The notes: generated from the letters alone by a model not told the origin. DNA of 64,000 nt from Otis tarda (GCA_026413225.1 CM048554.1:56999463-57063462); one strand, 5' to 3'; numbered from the stretch's first letter, positions 12,875-26,887 are shown. Made by a program: numbers and translations.

Positions 12875-13754
12875 TTCACAGAATCATAGAATGGTTAGAG
12901 TTGGAAGGGACCTTCAAAGGTGATCTAGTCCAACCCCCCTGCAAGGAGCAGGGACATCCCCAACTAGATCAGGTTGCTCAGAGCCCCTTCCAACAGAATG
13001 TTTCCAGGGATGGGGCATCTGCCGCCTCTCTGGGCAACCTGTTCCAGTGTTCTACAACCCTCATTGTAAAAAATTTTTTCCTAATATCCAATCTAAATCT
13101 ACCTGCCTCTATTTTAAAACCATTACCCCTCGTCCTATCACAACAGGCCCTCCTGAACAGCCTCTCCCCATCTTTCCTGTAGGCCCCCTTGAGGTACTGG
13201 AAGACCACTATCAGGTCTCCCCAGAGCCTCCTCTTCTCCAGGCTGAACAGCCCTAACTCTCTCAGCCTGTCCTCACAGGAAAGGTGCTCCAGCCCTCTTA
13301 TCATCTTCGTGACCCTTCTCTGGACCTTCTCCAGCTGGTCCATGTCCTTCTTGTGTTGGGGGCTCCAGAACTGGACGCAGTACTCCAGGTGGGGTCTCAC
13401 CAGGGCAGAGTAGAGGGGCAGAATCACCTCCTTTGACCTGCTGGCCACGCTCCTCTTGATGCAGCCCAGGATGTGGTTGGCCTTCTGGGCTGCAAGTGCA
13501 CGTTGACAGCTCACGTTGAGCTTCTCGTCCACCATCACTCCCAAGTCCTTCTCCTCAGGGCTGCTCTGGATCCGTTCTCTGCCCAGCCTGTATTTGTGCC
13601 TGGGATTGCCATGACCCAGGTGCAGGACCTTGCACTTGGCCTGGTTGAACTTCATGAGGTTGGCACGGGCCCACCTCTCCAGCTGTCAAGGTCCCTCTGG
13701 ATGGCACCCCTCCCTTCCAGTGACAGCACCACACAGCTTGGTGTCATCGGCAAA
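12875..13754 (-). mobile_element. 5'-truncated CR1 LINE on the minus strand, about 0.88 kb
   Basis: Read on the minus strand, the element starts at the catalytic FADD codons of the reverse transcriptase (13754 downward). It runs through the C-terminal ORF2 region and the conserved 3' block (about 12905-12965), and ends in the CR1 tail, seen on the + strand as ACAGAATCATAGAATGG at 12878-12894. It belongs to the same subfamily as 412-1497 but lies in opposite orientation and has its own lesions. The 5' edge is sharp: the sequence above 13754 no longer matches CR1. Confidence 0.95.
12978..13754 (-). pseudogene. CR1 ORF2 reverse transcriptase remnant
   Basis: The C-terminal part of the CR1 reverse transcriptase, in better condition than the copy at 420-1408. 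The catalytic block reads FADD (13742-13753) and is intact, but everything N-terminal of it is missing, so no RT domain can form. A one-base deletion near 13683 (CCAGCTGTC versus the expected CCAGCCTGTC) breaks the frame. After that the frame stays open for 225 codons from a Met at 13655 to 12978. A 7-nt deletion near 12995 removes bases just after SLETF and shifts the end to CWKGL plus a stop, in place of the family's SNLI ending. These are ordinary decay marks of a dead copy. Confidence 0.93.
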
Positions 13755-15968
13755 CACATCATTATGACCTTGAAGCTTTCATCCTTTTTTTGCTGAACCC
13801 CTGTTACCACATGCTTAACTGAACATCTCCTAGCTGTTGTTATTTACACACCCTCCAAATAGCAGATTGCTGAAGGATGTATTGTACTTGCTGACATACT
13901 TTTCGCGAAGGAAATCCTTACAATCAGCTGGCCAACATAGGAAGCTACATTTGACCACAGGCCACAGAATGATGGAACTGTCCTTATGACAAAGGAAATA
14001 AAAATGTTTCCTGCATACAGTTCTGGGGAGAAAGAGGGGGAGAGGGAAAGAAGCACCAAAATCCACATCTTTATCAGAATATAATGAAAGGAAAAATAAA
14101 TCCTTTTTAAAGGTCTGAGGTTAAAAAGCACTGAGTTCCAAAATCTCAGAGGCCAATGAAAGCTGAAAGCATTTGGCATTCATTTGGACTGGTCCTATTA
14201 CTTCAATGCACTATTCCAATCAGCATTGGCTCTCACCAGTTTAAAAATATATTTTCTAGCACCCAGAAGAAATTGGTGCTAACTGCAACAACACTATTTT
14301 GGGGATGGCAGTAGTAACCATTACTAACCACTTAATGCAAATCAGAGACGATCTTCGGAGTCTATTTAGCACATCCTTTCTACATGCAGCTTGATAAAAA
14401 TGGAAAATTATTCAGTCTGTTGCAACATACTCCACAAGGATTACAGAAGTGAATTGAAGACAATAATGGGTAAACAGATGATTCAGGAAACACTTGAATT
14501 TAGATAGATGATATTGAGGTAAGAGTTCAGATCTTCTCCCTGCTCAGTTTTCTGAGCTCTGGCTCTGACTCTTATGAACTACCAGGCTTTGCTTTCTGCT
14601 GTGAAAGGGGAATATCGCTGAAGTCAAGAGATATGTCAGTGTGCAAAGAAAAAGTTACAAATTCACACCAAGACTCGCAGTCCAAAGTACTTTGTGTATT
14701 TCAAAGTAAGTTGGGGCCTATTTACAGTGATTTTTAATTGGGCTAGAACACATGCTCCCTTGGCAGAAAACATTAACAATACATGCTGTAAAAATAGTAG
14801 TGGTTCACAAATAACTTGGTAATAATTAAAGTATCTACATAACATAAAAGAACATCTCTGTGATATATATAAAGTACTTACACACTTAAAGAACTCATCC
14901 TTTCACAAAACACAACTGATCTATTAGCACAGGCTTATTTTACGGTTTTGTCCAGTGGTCACGACTCAGGGCATACCCAACCACTTGTTTAGTAAACACT
15001 CTATTAGGTACCTTCCCTATAAACTTTGTGGAAATGTGCCCAGGGCTCTCCATTCACAATTTAAGAGGCTTTTCTTAGGCACCGCTTTTCTCTTCAATGT
15101 CTGGGAGTTATATGTCCACTCATAACAATATCCTCTTATCTTATGTAGTATGTCCGCTCTGAAGACCACTTTTGGAAGTTCCCCATTTGTCAAATCATCA
15201 GCAAGCTTTATACGAAGTTCCTGAAGAGAACAGTAATGAATGTAGGAACAAGAGTGTGCATTGAGTATTTCTCACTGTATGGCAATGTTTTGCCAGCTCA
15301 TCCTCAAAAAACTACACCAAAGAGTCTGAAGACTAAAGTCAGGAAGATGCTAATGTATTTGGGCAACAGAAATACTAATTTGGTATCTTTAGAGGGAGGA
15401 AAAGAGCCTTACACATTACACGTGGTGTCACTATATGCAAATACGGGGAATTAACACTGGGAGAAAAGGAAGCGGCAATTGTTTTTTAAATGGTTTTTCC
15501 ATCTAGGCTAGAGAAAAAAAACAGGTTTAACGTGGCCACTACAGCCATAAGAACAGGGAGGATGTATCTCTATGAACTCCTCAACCTGTGCTGTTCTGGG
15601 CAAGCTGTGTTCACAGCAGGAGACTCTAAAACAGTGAAGGGGATTCATTGTTGTTACATACAGCTATAATAACGCAAAGGTGCTAAATCTCTGTTCCCAT
15701 TGTTGGAAACATGTTTGTATGTATAGATCTTCTCTAATCTTGAAGCTAACTCTTCAGCAAAATAACAACACAAGGCATCCACTTTCCCAGGTGCAGGATA
15801 GTCAATAAAATCAAGGAGCTGGACCACTGCATTGGTGCCTACCATGGCAGGTAGTTCGCAAATGAATAAAAGAGGTTGTTCTGCTCCAGGGCAACAGAGA
15901 AGCATCTCTGCTAATCTTCACAGAACAATTGCAACTGGTAGGAAAGCAGCCTGTGCTGAAGAACATTT
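13755..15968. other. non-coding interval
   Basis: About 2.2 kb of AT-rich sequence without a gene or repeat that I can name. The open frames at 13830-14179 (minus) are short, overlapping and have no domain. Confidence 0.6.
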
Positions 15969-16040
15969 TGCTCCTTGCAGGGGGGTTGAACTAGATGACT
16001 TTTAAAGGTCCCTTCCAACCCAAACCATTCTATGATTCTA
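15969..16040 (+). mobile_element. CR1 3'-end fragment, 72 bp
   Basis: Only the terminal part of a CR1 is present: TGCTCCTTGCAGGGGGGTTG, a slightly mutated conserved block (TGACTTTTAAAGGTCCCTTC), and the tail ATTCTATGATTCTA ending at 16040. It is an extreme 5' truncation with no coding content. Confidence 0.9.
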
Positions 16041-17494
16041 AGCATCACTCATTGACTGAGCAGCTTCAGGTTTGGGAAGACAACTAGACAGGGGTGAGAA
16101 GATATGCAAAAATCCAGGTTGTTCCTATTCCTAATGTTACTACTACTATTAATACTATGTTTTAAAGGTTTCTCTATTTGTACACTTTCTGTGCTTTTAA
16201 CTGGCTGCTTCAACTGAGCTGCAACACTGCTGAAAAGTTCCCCTTACATCCCAGCCCCAACCTGCGCCTGCCATGGCAGTTCTAACTCAGTCCTCCTTTA
16301 CTGCTGGCTATAGAATTATCCTCTCAGCACTTCCACTCCTTGCAAATGTCTTTGTTTAACTTGAATTTTCCTTAGCATCTGGCCAGCATTTTCTCCTAGA
16401 TAAATTCCTACTAAATACACTTTACTTCTCTAAGTCTCATCAGCTATTGCTCTAAATGCATCCCTTGAAAAGAAAAAAAATCTCCACCTGCCTTTAATAT
16501 ATGTATAAATAGAAGGAGAACTAGAAATCAGCACTCCTAAACTCTCTTGAACAAACTTCTTTTTGCCTCAGTTTATTCAACCATAAAATGGCTATAATAT
16601 TTACTACAATGTCTCAAAGAATAGTTAAGAAGCTTAATGTTATTAATTCAACACTACTGATTCTGAATTGCTACAGGGAATACATAAATATTTCCATGCA
16701 AAGTTGATATATATTTCTAAGATGTATAGTTTATGGCTTATAGTCATTAGAATAACATTATTTGCAAGGTTAATATCCCAGTCCTATGGAGTGGAAAGTA
16801 GTATCCACATAATAGCCAAGATTATATTTTTATTTGCTAGTTTTTCCTTTTAAGTAAGTCTCTAGCATTTTCTCTTACAGGGCAGTATTATTAATAAATG
16901 CTTACTGCCAGTAAGCTTGCATAAATTTATTTAGAAACCATTGTTTTCTAAGAATTTCCCTGAAACAAAATTAATCTTTTTTTTTTAAAAAAAAATACAT
17001 AGGGCAAAATCTTTTTCATATAACTGCTTTAGCAAAGTCTTTCCCTTAAGTTTCTATATTATGGAAATACTTTCAAGAGAAAGAAAAAAAAATACCACAA
17101 AGGGAAGAATCAGTAACCCCAGTAAGTACACAGAATGTCATTGTAACATAGAGCCAAGAAATACTATTTCTAAAATTAACAAACCTGAAGTTGTTCTTTC
17201 AAAATATTGTAAATAACTTCCAAGTTCGATTCTGCAGGCTATATTTACTGTAACATTAACAAGTGAGAATTCCTTCTGTCTCTCTAAAGGAAAGAGGGCT
17301 GCATTTAGCTGTACTTTAAATCTTTAGTAAGAATTATTTTGATTGGTACACAGGATGCCTGTCAGCCATTTCCAGGACTAATTGGACTAAAGTACAGTAC
17401 GATCTAATTCTTCAGCATATGCTACAGAGTTTTGAGATTCTTAAATGCTGCAATCTTTTAAGAGTTTTGCTGTTTTCTATTAGCTACAACTTTG

Positions 17495-17507
17495 CCAGCA
17501 GAGGGAG
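17495..17507 (+). promoter_or_regulatory. possible CTCF-like site
   Basis: CCAGCAGAGGGAG is close to the vertebrate CTCF core (CCASYAGRKGGC), with one mismatch at the usual C near the 3' end. CTCF organises chromatin loops. A single motif in 64 kb can occur by chance, so this is only a candidate. Confidence 0.25.
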
Positions 17508-17667
17508 AAAACACGCTAGGAAGTATAGAAGTGTAATACAACACACGATCTCTCATCCGCAGTGCTGAAATAAAGATGATGTGGTTTCAACCATTCCTTT
17601 TCTAGGACAGGGTACACTCAGTGTCAGTTCCCCAGTCTGCAAGTAATCTGATTAATTGTGGGGGCTT

Positions 17668-17680
17668 CCCCCCCCCCCCC
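17668..17680 (+). repeat. poly-C tract (C13)
   Basis: Thirteen consecutive C bases, following GTGGGGGCTT and leading into a pyrimidine-rich stretch TTTCTCCTCTTTTGCC. Confidence 0.9.
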
Positions 17681-20600
17681 TTTCTCCTCTTTTGCCTTTC
17701 ATTCCATGCAGGCTGGATCTTTATGAGATGTATAAATAGTGGAAGAATTATGCAGAGGGCTTTATTATGAAACTAGAAATCATTTCATTGACATTAATGA
17801 GAAAGTCTGTCTTTTGGAGAGCTCCACATTTCTAGATGCTGTTTCCTGTTCTCAAGGTCCCCTAATGCAATGAACCACGGCAAGATGGGAATTGCTTTAC
17901 CTCTCTTATGCTTCACAGACACGTGTATATGAGATGGGCTGCCGAAGGGCTATATTTTTTTTAGATAATAGCAGTTAGTCTTCTATATAGACTGGCTTCT
18001 GTTTTATTTACCAATTTCCTAAGCTTATTGGCACACATACAGTTCTTTTAATCAGAGATATCCACATCTCCCCCTAAAGCTGCCCTCCCCACATCTGCAA
18101 GCTGTTTAAATAAAGTGCTTTCTCATTCCTTCCTTAAGCATAAAACATGTCAGTTGTAACAGAGAGAAAGGGCAGACAGCTCTTGCTGCTGCCTCATTCC
18201 ATCCTAGCTCCTGGCACTGGGAGGCTAGGCTGGCCAGGTCAGGGGTTTGGTGCTCTCTGCATGGATCCTGACACTCCAGGTGAGGACACAATTATGACTG
18301 ACAAGTTACATGCTCTTTGCTCAGGATCCCCATCCCCATTTGTCTACTGCCTAGAGCATGGTCTCACGCACCACCTGCTTTAAATAAGGGGCTGGGGATA
18401 CATCAGTACACCCAAAGGGTAGAGCTCTCAGGCATAAATTACTTTCTTATTGCTCTCGTATTTCTAAAACAGTCTGTTCTTTAGGTCACTCTGCTCTCTC
18501 CAGCTGTAGCATGTTACACACACAGATGATCATGGACTTAATAGCAAGTGATGGCAGTGCTAAATCATCTGACACTAGCTGTCTACAGGTGCCCATGAAT
18601 CATCTGGTGTTTGGAGAATTTCTGTTCCAAGGCTGAATTAAACCAAGCAATGGAGGGGTGGATGACAACCAAAAAACACTCACTGTATCAAACACTCTAA
18701 TTAATAAGACACTCACCAGAAATGGGATAAACCCCAAGCGAGGTCATTGCTCTGCCAGCAACCTGAGGTTTCTCTCCAAGTCTTCTGTACAGCAGGCCTC
18801 AGCTCCTGCTGCTGCGGGATTGGCTTCTCTGAAACAGAAATTGGGACAAACCCCTCTCTTCCCATTTATGTCTCTCCAGAAACTTTAAGGAGAAGAGTTT
18901 CAGAAAGCAGAGAAGGTCTTGAACAGGGCTGCAAAGATGGAACAAGAGGCAAATAATAGAGAAAAGGGAGAAGAGGTCTACAGTGGTATGCAGAGAGGCT
19001 GAGTAGCCCAAGATTTAATATTTGTATCACATGAGGGGTTTTAAAGTTTGCTGCCATCAAAGGCCATTGGAAGCATGCAGACACCACCTTCATAGAGGGA
19101 CTGCCTGATGTAAAGGTTGTCCACAACATCAGAGGAGGGCTGTTAGTGAGGCATAGCAACAGCAACAACCTGAACACATGCTCAAGGGAAAAGTGGGCCA
19201 AAATAGATCCAGGACAGAGCAAGAGGCTTGCTGACAGGGCCATAGAGGAGAGATGCCCCCATCTCAGATGGCCCCCATCCTGCTATATGACAAGTAAATA
19301 TGAAAGATGTCCTGAGGTTTCTGTCCTCTCTAGCCCAGCAGTGCTGAACACAAGGCATGGGGCTGTTCTGCACCTCTGCTCACAAAGTGCTGTGGCTATG
19401 CTGACTGGTGAACAGACAACAAAAGCATAGTATTTTTCTGAGCAAGGTCTGTTTTGGGACTGGTTTGCTTGCTCTAGGACACTTGCAGAGCCAGGTGCCT
19501 TCCCTGCACAGAGCTAAGGATACAAGCTACACGTGCCACCACACTGCTGCATAAAGCCTTCCAAGGCAGGACTTGGAAATATATAGGCAGGACTGTCAAA
19601 ATATATTCAGCCGTGTGGTATATGGTAACCCACATGGGATTGACCTCAGCAGTATGCTTAGGCCAACATTTAGACTAGTACAAGTCTGAGCTTATGCAAA
19701 CCTATACAGAAGCAGAAGGTGATATATGGACAGCACAGAGGACCAATAAAAGTTCAAATCAGTGCAGATGCATATTACTTCTTCTGAAAAAACAGTGGAA
19801 GCAAAACTTCCACTTGCCTTTGGAGCAAGGATGCAGGAGCTTCACTGTTTTAAAACCACATTAATCCAACAATTGCAACTTGATGCACAGCAGTGGGCAA
19901 TAAACTTCAAGGCCCAAGCTGGTGCTGTTAGAAGGATGGTGCAGCTGGCTAAGCAACTTTTACCTGCATGTGAATATTGCTGATTTAACCACAGGTTTCT
20001 CCAGGGACTTCTCTAGGATCTAGACTTCTCTCACATCAGAAGGACTTGCCTGCATGTGATACATAGTCAGATTACTCCAAAAGCTCTTTGCAGGGACAGT
20101 TGGGAAGTGAAGCAATGTGTACACAGCTTCTGCACTTCAAACACTTGCTATGCAGGCACATCTGTTGAATACTAATTGTCTCCTAAAAAGGTTATTGACT
20201 CAGGAAGCTCAACACCACTACATAAGCTAGCATCTAACCAGTAAGCTTGTGTTGTACCATTGCCTATGGTGGCTGATGACTTGGTATCTGCAACAGCTTT
20301 GATACCCAGACAGGCAGCCTGTAAAGGAGTGGCTTGGATTTATCACTGTGTGCCTCCATGGTCACGCTTGTGCAACTCATTGGTCACAGCACCAGTGAAG
20401 CTAACACCACAGTATATTGTCCAACAATGGGAGCTAAGGAAATTTTACACTGCCACAATGATAACAGAGAAGTTTTTAGGCATGGCTGTTCACTGACAGC
20501 TACTGAATGTGCTCTGGTGTCCAAACAGCTCCCACATTGAAGCTGGCAGGCAGTTCATGCGCTCAGAGTGCAGGCAGGGCTAGCAGGTAGACCTGTGTGT

Positions 20601-23600
20601 GGAGATTTCTGTTCTCCAGAACCAGGCCCATTGATTTCAGTGAGGTTACTGCAACACAGCAAAGGAAAAATCAGGCCTATGCTGTGCTAAAAATGTCTTG
20701 TGCGGAATTGTGAGTGTATTTCATTCAGTACAGTAAGGACTATTTACTTAGATTGTTTATTCTTCCTTTTTTTTTTTTTTAATAAGGCTGTGACTTGTTT
20801 TCCCTCAAAAAGTCATGTTTCTTATTCTGATTTGTAACTTGCCAGGGGAAAGTAAGGCACATCAACTACACAGAAAGGAAAGATTTAGCAGGATAGTTCA
20901 TTTTAGACTTAAACTGCTAGTAGCATTTGCTGCTTCTACCAACTTCTACAAATGGAGCAGGCATAGGGAAATGGTTTCCCAAGTAGCAAGTCATATAGTA
21001 TATTTAGAAAGTACTGATTCACTTAGAGAAGCATGCAGTCAGTGAATAAAAGTGTTAGATATGGGAATCAGCCCATTTCATAGCATCAGCATGCTGCAGA
21101 GAAGGCTATGGCTATAACCAGTGCTAACATGTTTATTGTTACGCATTCCCATTACTGGGAAGAAAGCACAGTGTAATTAAAAGATTGATCTCCTGGAAAC
21201 AATGCTTAATAAAAAGAAAAAACCCTAGAAGTAATTCCACATTTTCAAACATTGTTCTCCACTTAATTTTGCTCAAGTTGTTTATAAGCAGCTACGAATA
21301 TCTAAAAATCAATGAATGTAGGCTCAAGTCTATGGACTTAGTTCTGTTTCCGCTCAGACCAGTGTAAGTCTGAAGTTAATGTAGAAACAAAGGAATAAAA
21401 CTAATGCAAGCAAAATATGAATTAAACCCAGTCTATTAAAAGGTTTAAGAAAAAAAATCCAACTTCAATTTGCTGGTTCAATCAAGCCAAAGTAAGAACA
21501 GTATTGGCAGAAAAAGACAGAAGACATGTTATGCTCTGTGTATAAACCCACATTAAAAAAAAAAAAAGATACATATGTGACATAGTACCTGAACTTTTCA
21601 TTTTGAAAGGAATACAGTTGTGATCTGATAGCACTCGCTATTTGAAGATTTTAGTTTTTTCGATATTGCATTACATGTCCTGCAGACCAAATTCTCAATT
21701 AATTTAAGAGTTTGTAACACCTTTAATTTCAGTGCAACACCATTAGTGCATAGTGCTGCTCAGCACTGGCATTTTCATGAAACGTACGAGTACAAGCCAA
21801 TGCAATTTAAGAACACAAGCACAGCAGTATTTGGTATGGACCATACTCTGTCTGTTAATGCTAAGACCAGAAAAGATCATTACATTATACTGCCTGATCT
21901 GCTGGACAGCACAGGCCATTCACCAAGCCCAAAACTCTAATTAAAATAGAATATAATTTGATATTGAGCATGTAGAAGAAATACCAGCCAGGTAGCTAAG
22001 AATGATGAAACTGAGAATGGACTGAGCAGCATCCATCCATAACCATCCAGGCTTTGAGTTCTGGTCTCTTTCCAGCTCTGATTATCCTCCCTAGTTGTGC
22101 ATTTAAGGAGGGTGGAAAATAAAAAAGTAAAAAAAAAATTAAAAATACACTCCTTAAGGCCTGCAGTCAATTGACTGAGGCACAAGATTCAGTAACTAAC
22201 TGGAAGTATAACTAGCTGAATTCAAAACTAAAATGTCATGAATACACTGAGACTGAAGCAGAAAATTTTGTTTTCTTCCTCATTAATCCACAGCACAAAA
22301 ATTCTCTGTGGAATGAATTTGAAATATTCCTAGTTTACTTGGTGAGTGGGCACTATCTCAGCACTTAATTATCCTGTTCCTAGGGAGCACCTTCTTTGTT
22401 CCTTCTGCTTTCTTGTGCCTGGAAATCTCCCTCTTATTCTGAAATTGAATCAGTTCAACTTCACCTTCCAGACACTGAACTGTGATATACCTTGTAACAG
22501 TTGCTGTCATATCATTTTCCACGCTTCAGGACTGATTTGCAGCCATGAAGTCCCTTTCCAATATTGTCACTGAAGACACTTGTGCATGCAAATGGTTCAA
22601 AAGTCTGTGATAAACTGCTGCAGCCAGTGGTTCAGTTCCAATTTCTCCGCATCATATTACACAAGCCTCTTAAAAGGCTAACAAATAGTAAAACCTCTGT
22701 ACATGCTAAATGAGCATGTATGGAACATTTCCTTTTATCATTGTTGAATCCTTCATTGTTTTCACTCCAAGAGTTTCACATCCTCTTTCAATCTCTCTTG
22801 GACATTTTTTGCTGTATTACCAGTCCTCTTTGCTGAGAAAGTCTGCAAATCACAAGAATTATATCACTGCCTAGCATGTCAATAGAAACACTAAAGAGCA
22901 TCAGGCTCCAGATTTTAGGGGAAGCTACTGGAGACCATATGTCTTGCCCTGCTAGATCTCCATTCGCTGTGTTATCTGTAGACAAGGTAGATTTTAATTC
23001 ATGTAACATGTCTGATACATCTCACATAAGGCACATTTGCTTGGTTTTTAATCATGATACAGTTTTAGTATTAAATGAGCACAAATTAAAGGATGGTATG
23101 CCAACTAGACTTCTAAGACCTACAAAAAAGTACACACACTCCTCCACAAAGAACAGCCTCCTGCCACCATTAATGTCTCCATTACATAATTCCTGTCTAA
23201 AAATATATAACTCCTGCACATTTCTAAATCTTAGCTTTTAAGAGCCCATGGTGCTGGCTGAGGTTTGTGAAGAAACCATGAAGGAAAGAAGGGAGCAAAC
23301 TGTTGTTTGACTGCACAGGTAGCTATGACCATCCTCACCACTACCAGCAGAGATCAGCTCACCTTCCCACATAGGGCTGAGCTGTCTCTCCCTCTGTTGT
23401 ATGGGGTGGGTTCATCCCCTGGTCCTGGCTACTTCTGCCCTAGCTACATCTCTTTTTAGAGTTTTAGCACTTACATCTATCAGTGACCGAGCTGCCCTTT
23501 GATATTTCACTGATTTCATTGGCTTCCCATAAGGGATCAGCACGTGAGTTGCATGCTTGTGAGCACAGGAGTTGCTTACAGAGACTTCACACCAGATGCA

Positions 23601-24059
23601 AACAGACATTTTCACATAATCCAAGCCAGATTCTTCAAAATCGTAAATAATAGCTGTTTGCTCTGCTCTTTATCAGAAGTGTATCATTTATAGCCAGAAA
23701 AATAGAACGATATGGTCTAAAAGTTTGCTCTCTTCTGCTTGAAAACTGCCAGTTCTCTCTGATGATAGCTTTCGATGTAGAAAGCTCTCAGGAAAGCAGC
23801 AGCATTAAAAATAAATGCAAGATGCTTCATGCACATTGTAACATACTGAACCTCTAGAATAAATTATTTATAATAAAGGTCGGATGTGCCATAATAGCAT
23901 CCACCCAGCAGCTAAGAAATGTATAGGAAATGAGAGAGCAAACCACAGAGACTAACAGAAAGAAGCCTGCCAGCTATGGCTGCAAGCCTGGTAGAAAAAA
24001 AAAATAGCATAATGCTACAGTTATTCAAAGAGAGTAAAGGGATGATCAATTCACCTGGG

Positions 24060-24091
24060 TTTTTTTTTTTGTTTGTTTGGTTTTTTTTTTT
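24060..24091 (+). repeat. T-rich / GTTT low-complexity tract
   Basis: An 11-base T-run, then GTTTGTTTGG, then a second 11-base T-run. No linked retrosequence is recognised on the A-rich strand. Confidence 0.85.
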
Positions 24092-26147
24092 ATCTTCCCT
24101 GATAGTCTACAACCAGAACACAAGGACCAGAGGACTCTGCAGAATTACAAATCTGGTGTATTTGTTCATGTTATGCATCTATATTTCTATGCAAATAAAA
24201 AAAGTAACAGTTGCCAAGCCTTCACTTTTTTTTTTTTTAAAAAATAAAAGGATGACTTGAGATTTCCAATACAATAATAACATACAAACTCTTTTAATCA
24301 AGTCTCTCAGTTCTTACATTGCTTTTAGCATTGTATTATCCAGCATGTTCCAGTAGTGTGGTATGAACAAGTACAAGAGATTAGTCCTGGCCAGGATACT
24401 TTTTGGAGGTAGCTGCAATCATACAGCAATCAAATCACCTCTTCGAGGATGGGGTTACATGAGAGAAAAATCTATTGCGCAAAGCAGTGGACAGAGCACA
24501 AAATACACACTCCTTAGCTCTGAACAGTACTGTGTTTTATCTCCATCTCTTTGCTATTAACATATGAGGTTGATGTGTTGGAACAAAAACCTGCATGCTG
24601 ACCTGGGGCTGCAGATCTTCTCACACCATGGCACAGAAGCAGGAGATGGGAGCTAGTGAGGTAAAATACTAGGGGGAACTTAATCCCAATCCCTTTAATA
24701 AATCCTTACACATCTACATTCCTTAATCTCTCCTTTAAATCACTGGTGATCAGCTCTCTCCATACTAAGCCTTTTGAATCAAGTGGTCAAAATGCTGGTG
24801 CAAAGTAATCAGTGTATCATATGATTTCTAAGGTTACCTTTATATTCTGAAAGCTCCTTCCACCACCAGAGAGCTGTTAGGTCGTAACACAAATACACAC
24901 ACTCTGTCAAGGAAAACCTTTTGGTCTGAAGTCTTTCCTGTAAGGAGGCAGTCAGAATATTACACTCTCAGTATATTGCACTTCTGTGACATATTTTCAG
25001 CTGATCCCATGCTGACAGTGTAAGAGGCTGGGGTTTCATCTTAATATAGTTCTCTCTTCCTTCATGGAGGCTTGCCGAGCAGGTGAAGTCTACTAGCTAT
25101 GCACAGTAGTATATAACAACTTTGAGAGTGCAATATTCAAGTCTGTAAAGCTCTTCCATAAAGCAAGGCAACATGGCATAAGTACTACATATTATAAGCA
25201 AAATTTTACAGACAGAGATGCTCACCAGATCCTGAAGTTCTGTGACCCCTTTGCTTCAGGGAGCGTCAAGACAAAGCTGCAGAGGGCACACCCCACACCA
25301 CCCTGACAGCGGTCCATGCTGCAGCTATGAACTTCGTGTTTTCCATGATGACTAGCAGCAGTGCTCCATAGCTGTATGCTACATGGGTACGATAAGCACA
25401 GCCAGGTACACCCTTACATTTGTGTTTCAGTCACAAACAGAAGGGAATTGTCCATGCATCATCTTCAGGGCCATCTGTAGGCTATACATCATGCTTGGTG
25501 AAAGCCCCTGAACTCAGCAACATCCAGTTTATTCTCCAAGACTGTCAACTAAGTATAACAGAGCACAAACTAATCATTTTTACTTCTGTCACAGGAGGGT
25601 AGGATGAAGCTGAGGAGCATGCTAACTTTCAGTAAAGAACCTGAAACTCTATTTCAGAGTATTTTTCAGAACAGGCTACAGAAAGGCTACTCTTGCACTG
25701 TGGGTTGCTCTGTATGTTTCAAAGGCACAAGTATCTACTTGGGATTTTTCATGGATCACTTTAGAAATGCACATATACCTGAGACTATGGGGTAGTACTC
25801 CTCATTTCAGTGTTTTGCTAGAATAAAAAAATTAAACACTGTCCTTTCCAACTGGGTAGAGAGCTCCATGGTATGACAGAAGCTATGTATATAGCAATTG
25901 CTAATAGTTTCAGCTGAAATCAGAAGCACATTTAGTAAAGCCTGAAGCACTGAAACATATATAAAAACAGTTCTACAGCCAAACAAACTGTTCAAATCTA
26001 GACTACATTTCTGATGAAATATATTTGCATACAAAAGTCAGGGATGCAGGGAATATCCTAAATTTGTCATTGGAAAGAAAATCCCAACATGACATTTTTA
26101 GATGCAATTCTCTTATTAACTCCACTGTGAATTCTGAGTAATTCCAC

Positions 26148-26155
26148 TGACGTCA
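26148..26155 (+). promoter_or_regulatory. consensus cAMP response element
   Basis: TGACGTCA, the full palindromic CRE bound by CREB/ATF-family bZIP proteins, is present inside CCACTGACGTCAGAAC. It contains a CpG in an otherwise CpG-poor stretch. It lies about 0.8 kb before the CpG cluster at 26888-27013. No gene or TATA box is visible downstream, so a distal element or chance are both possible. Confidence 0.35.
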
Positions 26156-26404
26156 GAACTATAATGGTGTAAAAAGCATGAAAAATGTAAGGGTTATTGT
26201 ATCAAATATCACAACTAGAACAACAGGATGAATAATGGACAAATTAAGGCAGAACTTTTAGTTGGTTTAAAGCAATTTACAGATTTCAGAGCAGCAATGT
26301 TAATTTACATCAGCTGTAGATGTTGGTCCACTGTCAGCAAATCCTGTTTTCTCACACTTACATTAACAAAGCTGTTAGGAGCATGGAAACAAATGCAAAA
26401 GTAT

Positions 26405-26620
26405 GTGTAATGATTAATTTGGTGAAACTCTCTGAATTAATTTACTCCTTAAAAGTAATACAGTATGCCCTATAAATGGACAATGTTAAAGTCTTTTAAA
26501 AAGCCATTAAAATAATAGTAACTATTGAGTAAATTAAAGGCTCTGGCAGTGATTAATCATTTCATTACAATTAAAAACTAATTGTATGCCTAAATAAATG
26601 TCACAGTTTTATTCATGATA
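26405..26620. promoter_or_regulatory. TAAT-rich patch, candidate conserved non-coding element
   Basis: This stretch has many TAAT/ATTA cores, such as GATTAATTTGG, GAATTAATTT, GATTAATCATTTCATTACA and CTAATTG, which are the recognition core of homeodomain proteins. It has few simple repeats and no transposon signature. Developmental enhancers in vertebrate gene deserts often look like this, but base composition alone can give the pattern. Confidence 0.25.
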
Positions 26621-26887
26621 GTGGGGAAAATAGAGCTGAACAGCTTATGTTAGAAAGAGACTCTTGTCCTTTTACTAATGGAGAGGATTACACTACACAA
26701 ATTTTTTACCAACACCAGCATCAAACGCAGAGATCAAAATTATCAGTTGCAGCAAAGAAATTGGAGCAATGGCATTAATAAAACCACAGAGGCCAGCCAT
26801 CTTGCACACCACAGGGAAATCCAGTTTTGCACAGTTGGTGTTTTAAGGCACACATGTGACACAATTAGTATAACAAAATAAGTTTCT

